Of a DNA stretch of 64,000 nt, positions 57,088 through 64,000 are shown one piece after another (within the stretch, counting starts at the first letter, position 1; each line of letters begins with the position of its first letter). The stretch is from Hyposmocoma kahamanoa (taxonomy: Eukaryota > Arthropoda > Insecta > Lepidoptera > Cosmopterigidae), in assembly GCF_003589595.1 (NCBI RefSeq), contig NW_020653945.1, forward strand, positions 9,289,756 through 9,353,755. The letters run 5' to 3'. The notes beneath the pieces were generated by a model. That model did not search any database and was not told where the DNA came from. It saw only the letters and a list, made by a program, of their open reading frames with translations. The position numbers and the translations under genes are program-made.

Positions 57088-57264
57088 ATCACCACGCTAG
57101 CCCAATGCGGGTTGGGAACTTTCTTATCACAATGTTTTCTTTCACCGAACAGCTCATAGCAAACTTCAAATTAAATTTCGCACTCACTCAGAGATGCTAG
57201 CCCGGATTCGAATTCACGGCCCCTGCTTGAGAGGCGGTAGGGAAACCATTGCGCTGCCACTGCT
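57088..57264 (-). mobile_element. HaSE-like lepidopteran SINE, minus strand
   Basis: On the minus strand: CAGTGGCAGCGCAATGGTTT, CCCTACCGCCTCTCAAGCAG, B-box GAATTCGAATCCGGGC, CGGTGAAAGAAAACATTGTG and a tail with GCATTGGGCTAGCGTGGT. This order is typical of noctuid-type SINEs. Confidence 0.75.
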
Positions 57265-57755
57265 TTTGACATATTTATTTTATTTAAACAATTATATATT
57301 CTTAAATAACTTCCTTAAGGCCCTATTAGGATATTCAGTATTATATTGTATTCATGTAAGAACAGGCATTAAAGTGTTTCAAAAATTGTTTGTACTTTCC
57401 GTATAAACATCTCAGCATAATTCTGAGAAAAGATCTCATACTTTCGCTGTTACATTTGAATGTAACAGTAACTTAACAATCACAAATAGGCACTTATTCA
57501 TATTAATATTACGAGGCTGACCAGTGAAGCGAAAATTAAAAGTTTATAGGAACAAACTCAGTCGACCATGTAAATCTAGCTATTGCTCTGAAACATCCAC
57601 GCGTTGCTCAGTGATCTAAAGGATAAATACTTGTAGAGGAAGATGATAATTTAGTCGTTAGTATAATAAAATTACAACTTGTATGCAACACGTGTTAGAT
57701 CTTTAGAAGTAAAGAGTTCCTCCATTCATCCATGCATTCTGTTCATTGTAGCATT
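57265..57755. other. No gene seen
   Basis: Nothing supported. Confidence 0.4.
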
Positions 57756-57879
57756 GAAACGGGGCCAGTGCGTGCGCGTGGCCAGTGTACGTGTCTGGTG
57801 GAAGTGGCCTGCGCACACGCCGGTATCGCCGGCGACGCCATATCCGGCGATACGATCGCGTGTGCCGTTCCAGTGTTTC
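57756..57879. mobile_element. GC-rich foldback MITE with central hairpin
   Basis: Ends GAAACGGGGCCAGTGCGTGC and CGTGTGCCGTTCCAGTGTTTC are imperfectly inverted. GTATCGCCGG...CCGGCGATAC forms a perfect 10-bp stem inside. Overlapping open frames are artefacts. Confidence 0.6.
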
Positions 57880-58479
57880 TTATCTCTTGCACAATACCCA
57901 AATGTGCTGCTTTATAACTTTTTTTGACCTTTCGATCAATGCTGTATAACCTTGACTACTTGTTAGACAGATTTCTATCTGTTTTTGTATTTGTGTTAAG
58001 AAATATAACATCAAGTTTTTGTATATCGTTTTAATTAGTACAAAGCCTACATAATTGATTACTTTCAAACAACATTTTTTTAAAGTTTTTATTGAAAGTC
58101 ACGATGTTTGACGCCCATGATATTCAATCAATAACCTCGGTCAACACTGTCCACTGTATCGCACGTGTTCTTCATACAATGGTATCTGTTTTGATTTCGA
58201 TATTTTCTCTGTTTCTGTGGTCTCATCTCAATTAGAAAGTGTCTATTATGTTAACTATACGACAGACTTTGTTGGGTTTTCTTAAAATACTTGAAATTTA
58301 GAGTTTTTGTCACTTATTTAATATTTTGATACTTATGCAGTTATTTTAGCCTGTTTTGCATGTTGTGTTCACATCAAGTAGGATACATTCTTATCGTGTC
58401 ACTATATAAATGAAATACTTCTAGTTTATATCTGAATTGCATCCAGTTTTGTGAACCGAATAAAAAAATATGTTTTTGT
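57880..58479. other. No gene seen
   Basis: 58,095-58,140 has the ATGTTTGACGCCCATGATATT motif found just outside SINE tails. Otherwise unassigned. Confidence 0.35.
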
Positions 58480-58686
58480 GAAATTACTCCACTAGTTTGT
58501 TTAGTTATTTGTAAAGATCGAATTAAGAATATATCCTTCTATCCGACTGGATTCGAACCAAGTCTTCGCCTCAGCCTCGGAGCGATCTAGCGGACCTTAC
58601 AATTTTTTTCTGTTTGTTGCAGATTTTTGTCTTTGGTTTTTAACGACTTTTTGGCCGTAGCGCCATCTGTGAGAAATCTATTTCTT
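58480..58686 (-). mobile_element. tRNA-derived SINE, minus strand
   Basis: GTGAAATTACTCCACTAGTT tail, CCGACTGGATTCGAACCAAG (B box reversed), TTTAACGACTTTTTGGCCGT and GCGCCATCTGTGAGAAATCT. Confidence 0.7.
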
Positions 58687-58969
58687 GTTCATGTTTTTTT
58701 TTTTCATTTATAAGTTAAAAACTTGAAGTATTTCTATAAGAGTTGAAATTTTCTTATTACAAGCTTTTCAAATTGTGCATATTTTTTGTATAACAATCTG
58801 ATAATTGGAACATAAATATTTAACATAATTTATTACCAGAAATGATAACGGAACTAAATGCGCATTTGGGCAAAATATGTATATGCGCCAGCATATCCGA
58901 TACAATCGGCATAAAGGCGATAAAGGCAGTTTTTAATTATCAAAAATCTGTTTATTTTGTAATGTACTA

Positions 58970-59239
58970 TGTGACTAGATAAGCAAATCGTGCACCTGGT
59001 AGCAGTTGCAGTGCCACTCAGAGCTTTAAATTGCAAAGATCTGATGGGCACTACCACTGCGCCCGTCTCCCTAAGACATAAGTCCTATGTGTCTGTAATT
59101 TCTCACCAGCTTCCTTATCATTAAAAATTGTAACGCAGATAACTGCAAGCGTTAGAACACATTACTGCTTGGCGGCAGGAATAGGTATGGTGGTAGTATT
59201 ACCCTGGACGAGCTCTTTCATATGGAGCTCTACTGCTAC
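58970..59239 (-). repeat. R1 repeat, minus orientation
   Basis: From AAATCGTGCACCTGGTAGCA to ATGGAGCTCTACTGCTAC. Confidence 0.7.
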
Positions 59240-59289
59240 GAAAAATAACATTCATTCAAATAATATATTATTGTAACACAGACCTGCGG

Positions 59290-59755
59290 GTTTACTATCT
59301 TTCTCGATCCGACATCCGTCCGGAACAATTATTGTCAAATAAATAATTCTCGACCAAATTAGAAGATGCATGATGCGGTTACCTCTCAGTGGTCTGAAAT
59401 TACATTTTTCAGAAATAACGTTTTGTCGAAATTTCATAACCTCGAAAGCAATTTTGAAAGGATGTTGAATGTTTTTTCTTTTAAACTTAACCTAATCGAA
59501 CCTAATCGTGTCTTTGCGATAAACATTCAACATATCCTGAAAAAACAACTGTTTTGTTGTAATTCGGTTTTCGGTGTAATGAAAATTCGAACAAACGTTA
59601 TTTCGGACAAAAAAATTTTCGACTTTGTGTTAGGTTACCGCATGATGCGAATGCAGTTTCATACTTGACATTGTCTTTTATCTTGGTCGAGTACCTATTA
59701 CTTATTTGACAGTCATTCTTTCGGATGTCGGACGGAGAACGAGAACAAAGGGGCC
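59290..59755. mobile_element. GACATCCGTCCG-family MITE interrupted by another foldback element
   Basis: Left half CCGACATCCGTCCGGAACAA...AGATGCATGATGCG and right half GCATGATGCGAATGCAGTTT...TTCGGATGTCGGACGGAGAA. 262 bp (59,378-59,639) are inserted between identical GCATGATGCG repeats. Confidence 0.7.
59378..59639. mobile_element. Nested foldback element with 26-bp inverted arms
   Basis: GAAATAACGTTTTGTCGAAA with TTTCAT (59,412-59,437) pairs with 59,579-59,604. Both insertion edges show GTTACC. GCATGATGCG is duplicated at 59,368-59,377 and 59,640-59,649. The 100-residue frame across it is not a recognised protein. Confidence 0.65.
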
Positions 59756-59927
59756 GGTCATGAAAACCCATAACCGACGAGCATGTGTGAAAGCATTGAT
59801 GATGCTGAGACGAAAGATGTATATCAGAATCGTAGAAGTGGAAGGCTGTTGACTCTATCTACCACGATGGCAAAAGTGTGTGAAGTATATGTATGATAAA
59901 GTAACACAATTTTAAGTAATTAAGTAA

Positions 59928-60020
59928 CAAATTCGTCCAACCGAGAATCGAACCCGGGACTTCTTACCCTGGGTAACTGGATAGTGCCCACAGTGCAAAC
60001 CGTTGGGCCACCGAGGTCGT
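59928..60020 (-). mobile_element. tRNA-SINE head (CGACCTCGGTGGCC family), minus strand
   Basis: CGAGAATCGAACCCGGGACT (B box reversed) ... CAAACCGTTGGGCCACCGAG. Head only. Confidence 0.65.
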
Positions 60021-60395
60021 CAATACAGGGTAGTGTATCAACTTGAAATGAAGTAAGGGCAAGAATTTACAAGTTATGCGTCACAACAATAATTATATAT
60101 GTATATATCTTAACTCTTCCATTTAGAGTACAAAATTAGTCGAGTGGCGCGTGCTGGGGCATAATATCCAAATTCAAAATATGTGACGTTGGGTGACAGA
60201 GGGTTTTAAGATCACCGCCCAGACTCAATACAGGTGCTTCACATTTTCAAAGATAAATTTGTTGAATAGAATGTACAATGTTGTCTCAGATGTTATGAAT
60301 AACGTACCGGATAAGTTAAAGAACACAATAATGTTAAAAGCTTACTAACTATATAAAAATGTTGGTTCCCTCTAAGGTAAGTAAGGGCCTTAGGC

Positions 60396-60701
60396 TCAAC
60401 TCACACTGGCGCAGAGACGAAGCGTCGCGACGCGTCATGTTTTTCGCCTATAGTACATTCATCTCTATTTTATTAAGGTACAAATTTGTGTTATGCAAAT
60501 ATGGAAATGGGCGCCGACGCGCGCCGACGCGTGACGACACGTGTCGATGCTCGGATGCAATCGAGGTGCTTCGCGCGTCGACGCGCGTCACTTGAGCGCA
60601 GTGAGGCGTCAGACGCCGACCACACTGTGATCCGGGCGCGGGATTGTAGTTGAAAAACAGGACGCGACGCGACGGTTCGACTCTGCGCCAGTGTGAGTTG
60701 A
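60396..60701. mobile_element. GC-rich foldback MITE with ~50-bp arms
   Basis: TCAACTCACACTGGCGCAGA...GCGACGCGTCATGTTTTTC pairs with GAAAAACAGGACGCGACGCG...CTGCGCCAGTGTGAGTTGA. The interior is rich in GCGCCGACGCG. Confidence 0.8.
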
Positions 60702-61365
60702 CTCGTAGAGTCGTATTCTAGAACTCTACTCAATGCTCAAGTCAGGATTTGAGTATGGTTTAAAGCAATTGATATCATACTCAAGTTCCTGCCATTAGGG
60801 TCGTATTCCGTGGAAAAGATATCATAGTGATGTTTTTCTGCACCGTTAATGCCACTTACATGACAACATGTAAAAACGAGTTTTGTTTCTGGGATATCAA
60901 TATCATTTTCTAATTTGTTCTGACATAAAAACGTGAGAAAACTTTTTTCCGTGTAAAAATTGACCTTGTGGTAATGACAACGAAAGGTTCAAATTTACTT
61001 AACATTAAGGAAATTTACAAATTTTCGGATTCCTCTTTATTAACAAAAAGGGAATATTATATTTCAAATGAATAGCATATTTTAACGAAAATCATACAAA
61101 TTAATGACAAAAAAACCTAGAAATGTGTAGATTTCTCAGATTATGTAAAATACCACTCTGGCAGCCACAAAAGTTTCAGAGACATGGCTGCTCTTTTCTC
61201 CATATTTGCTGCTCAATTAAACAAATATCAATTCTGTCTAACCAGAAACAGAACCTTTTTGATTTATTATATAGCGTAGTTAGTAAAAGTAAACAGAACA
61301 TTATTCAAAAACATTTCGTACTTTTTTGTATACGCGACAGGCAGATGACTCCGTTCCACCTGAAG
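60702..61365. other. No gene seen
   Basis: Short open frame at 61,123-61,368 without domain. Confidence 0.4.
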
Positions 61366-61505
61366 TAAAATGGAAAATGAAATCCAAACGTGAAGGAACC
61401 TAGCGCAGTGTTGATACAATTACTGCCCTAACCACCTCCACCTACCTAAAATTGAACCCAGGTCTACTACATATAAGGCAGAAGTTCTTACAATTAACTG
61501 TTATA
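61366..61505 (-). mobile_element. SINE-like repeat, inverted partner of 62,700-62,800
   Basis: On the minus strand: ACCTGGGTTCAATTTTAGG (B-box-like), GGGCAGTAATTGTATCAACA and CTGCGCTAGGTTCCTTCACG then TTTGGATTTC. Confidence 0.5.
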
Positions 61506-61909
61506 CTAATTAATTAATATCCGATATCACTCGCCTATTATAAGATGTTTTTACACGGTCTTATGTATGTTTCCATACAACGAAAGACATGTTGGTAGTG
61601 CTTATTTAGATATTATTTAGTGATAACATCGATTACTTCAAAAGTAAATTAACGAAGAAAATTAATTAAAGAAAATTAATTAAGTTCCTGTTACTTCTCA
61701 GGGTGTTCTATTACTATCCAATTTAAATTATATGTATCTTAATTTCTCGAATTTACTTTATCTATGTTTTTTTGAGATTGCCGTCATTTTTAATTGTTGT
61801 GTTCACAATGTAGAACACCCTAGTCAATAACATAAAAATGTGTTGTGGATATTGTGTTAGTGTTGATAAGAAATAAAATATTATAAAATTAAATAAAATA
61901 AAATTACTT

Positions 61910-62070
61910 AATTGGCAGAGCATCTGGCACGGATTGCCTGATGCCGGGTTCTGGTTCGAACCAGCCGTCTCTAATTAATTTTTCTAAGTGTTCGATCTTA
62001 TTTATTAATAATTATGATAAACTAGTTGAGAATTTCACAAAAAAAAATGAATATCATGGTATTAAAACAT
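61910..62070 (+). mobile_element. tRNA-derived SINE, 5' truncated
   Basis: AATTGGCAGAGCATCTGGCA, B-box TCTGGTTCGAACCAGCC, TTTTTCTAAGTGTTCGATCT, AAACTAGTTGAGAATTTCAC. Confidence 0.65.
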
Positions 62071-62090
62071 CGTTTTTTTTAACTGCCTCC

Positions 62091-62290
62091 GTGGCCGAAC
62101 AGTTACCATACTGGACTGCCACGCAGAAGTCCCGAGTTCGATTCACGGGCCGGGAGAAATATTTGTATGGCCTACATTTATTTCTTTCATGAGTTTGGGT
62201 GTAATTTGTGGTTGTTTACCTATGGGTGTGTATGGCAGCCAAAACACAGGTTTCCCGAGTGCGAGGCTATCAATGTGCCCGTTATTATTA
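62091..62290 (+). mobile_element. tRNA-derived SINE (CCTCCGTGGCCG head)
   Basis: ACTGCCTCCGTGGCCGAACA, B-box CGAGTTCGATTCACGGGCC, GAGTTTGGGTGTAATTTGTG, and tail ending in a (TTA)n tract. Confidence 0.65.
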
Positions 62291-62699
62291 TTATTATCAT
62301 GACATTCAATAAACTTAAAGTAATTTACTTTTAATAATGTATCTATCCCACAGTTACAACACTAGTTTGCATTATATAACACGCGACATATAAAATTGAT
62401 TTAATACATTTAACAAGGTCTTCGTGCTAACAAAAAAGTTTATTTATCTAGTATTCGGCGCAATCGACAGACACGGTCGGCCTCGCAACTAGATTAGTGA
62501 AAAGGCGACCGAACGTTCTTAATTTAATTAACAGGATTCGCCAACGCAATGGGCGACAGTCACGCGAATTTTAATAATGCTTTTACATAAAAAATGTGTG
62601 CAGTTTTACAAATATAGTGGTGGCACCAGTGACCGACAAGCACTACTGTTCAACATTAAAAAAAAATTCTAATAAGATCTTACGATATGGGGTCCTTCA

Positions 62700-62800
62700 A
62701 ACGAAGCGTGGCTAGAGCAGTGATTGTATCAACACTGCACTAGGTACTTTCACGTTTGGATTCCACTTTTCATTTAACTCCAGGTAAAATTTTTAGGGCA
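62700..62800 (+). repeat. SINE-like repeat fragment
   Basis: GAGCAGTGATTGTATCAACA then CTGCACTAGGTACTTTCACG matches the minus strand of 61,366-61,505. Confidence 0.5.
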
Positions 62801-62943
62801 TAATTTTCGCATAGCAACACGTTTCTTATTTGTAAGTGTCAATGACTGGGTGTTCATTATTGTGAGAGTCGATTACTGGTTAGTAAATTAGGGGATTTTT
62901 TGGTGTTAATTACTGGAGATTTAGAGACTTTTTTTTATAATAC

Positions 62944-63092
62944 CAATGTGACGAACAAGTCGTGCGCTTGGTGGTAAGCCACACGCCTGCTCACAGCAGT
63001 TGCAGTGTTGCAAAATAAGAACGCAGTAATGCACACATTACCATTTGGCAAAAACAGGTATGGCGCCAAGGTAGGAGCTCTACTACTGCTAA
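62944..63092 (-). repeat. R1 repeat, minus, internally deleted
   Basis: CGAACAAGTCGTGCGCTTGG joins through CAGTTGCAGTGTTGC to the 5' half. Confidence 0.65.
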
Positions 63093-63567
63093 ATCGCCTT
63101 TTACTTTCCTGTAATATTACTTTCCCTACGAATTGTATCGTTTTGACCTATAGTAATATCTATTATATGACTCTATGATATTCTTTTTCTACACTCAATG
63201 TAAGTAAATGGCACCATAAAACAGTGGCTATATATTAATCAAATAAAAAGTAATTGTGAAATAGTCAAAAACGTTTGATTGAATAACCGGTTCGAATTCC
63301 GTTTCCTTTAAGAAAAGTGAAAATGCATGGGCGCGCTTGTTGACATTGGCATGACACCTACTACATAACAGTAAACATTCACGAAGTTTTATCCAATGAA
63401 ACTATAGTTTTAACTATGTAATAAAATGCCTCTTATGCATCTTTTATGCTTTTGATATTCAAAATTTTGACTTTTATGAAGTTTAAACCTATTGCGCAAA
63501 AAATATACAAACAGTTCTTCTGAGAGCAATTTGCCTCGCGAAGGAGAAGATTTAATCTAAATTAAAA
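63093..63567. other. No gene seen
   Basis: Nothing supported. Confidence 0.4.
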
Positions 63568-63580
63568 ATTAAAAACTTGA

Positions 63581-63737
63581 CAGGTAATGAAACCATTTTT
63601 TCGGATCTAAGTAACGTACATTTGTTTTTTCAAACAAACTAACGTTTCGGCCTTTTACAGGTCCCATGGTCACGGCTGACTTCGAAAAATAGTTTCATTT
63701 TCTAAGTGTAAAAATTGCGAAAACCCAAGAATTCAAT
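63581..63737. mobile_element. Foldback element FB2 with 13-bp target duplication
   Basis: GGTAATGAAACCATTTTTTC...CATGGTCACGGCTGACTTCG...GCGAAAACCCAAGAATTCAA. ATTAAAAACTTGA is duplicated exactly at 63,568-63,580 and 63,738-63,750. Confidence 0.8.
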
Positions 63738-63799
63738 ATTAAAAACTTGATTTTATATAACTCTAAGCTGAAATTGAGACCATATCTTAGTAAGACTTT

Positions 63800-64000
63800 T
63801 AGTAGCAATGGAGCTCTTTCTAAAAGAGTTCGTCGAGAGAAGTACTGCACTATAAGTATTTCTGATGCTAAGCAATAATGTAAACATTACTGCGTACCGG
63901 TTTTAATGCGTGTTGGTGAAACTACAGGTACTTGGGACTTGTTCATGCCTCAGGGTGGCGGGCGCAACACCCCTCAGATCTCTGCGATTTAAAGCTCTGA
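63800..64000 (+). repeat. R1 repeat, running off the window
   Basis: AGTAGCAATGGAGCTCTTTC to GCGATTTAAAGCTCTGA at the last base. Confidence 0.7.

Noticed and set aside
59366..59668. 100-residue ORF.
   Set aside because: It spans a foldback element nested in a MITE; no domain.
1..64000. Looked for CRISPR arrays, bacterial operons, rRNA genes and LTR retroviral pol/env motifs.
   Set aside because: None recognised. The spliced host exon, tRNA-SINEs and LINEs indicate animal nuclear DNA.

Overview
The window is eukaryotic nuclear DNA: AT-rich, intron-bearing and dominated by decayed transposable elements. The best fit is a lepidopteran insect. I base this on tRNA-derived SINEs of the HaSE type, dense short foldback/MITE families, jockey/CR1-like and RTE-like LINE remnants, and one insect-like host gene exon. 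The species cannot be named from the sequence alone.

Layout. 0-6 kb holds a long inverted duplication, SINE pieces, a pentanucleotide microsatellite and nested foldback MITEs. 6.13-9.04 kb holds the most interesting object: an apparently complete Transib-superfamily DNA transposon. It is bounded by a perfect 5-bp target duplication (CGTTG) and has RAG-heptamer-like ends (CACTGTG and CACGGTG). Its uninterrupted transposase keeps the RAG1-type DDE triad and the CxxC...HxxxxH zinc ligands. It sits inside a tRNA-derived SINE, so the empty site can be read directly. 9-34.7 kb has no gene I can support. It carries many copies of one unclassified ~290-bp repeat (called R1 here; more than 20 copies or pieces in the window, on both strands), SINEs, MITEs, and a foldback family with 10-13-bp target duplications. 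One exon-like island lies at 32,974-33,032.

34.74-35.55 kb carries the first coding exon of a plus-strand type II membrane protein. Its C-terminal end matches the start of a GT49 (B4GAT1-like beta-1,4-glucuronyltransferase) domain and it ends at a clean GTAAGT donor. No further exon of this gene was recognised in the remaining 28 kb, so that DNA is probably one very long intron, possibly with a minus-strand gene inside (exon-like island 53,163-53,327). It contains a 4-kb jockey/CR1-like LINE pseudogene (41.0-45.0 kb), an RTE-like LINE tail, a hAT-type MITE nested in a SINE, further LINE tails, R1 copies and several GC-rich foldback elements.

Functionally there is one recognisable host gene (Golgi glycan synthesis, 5' part only) and one potentially active mobile element. 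Nearly everything else is a layered fossil record in which nested insertions and target duplications give relative ages.
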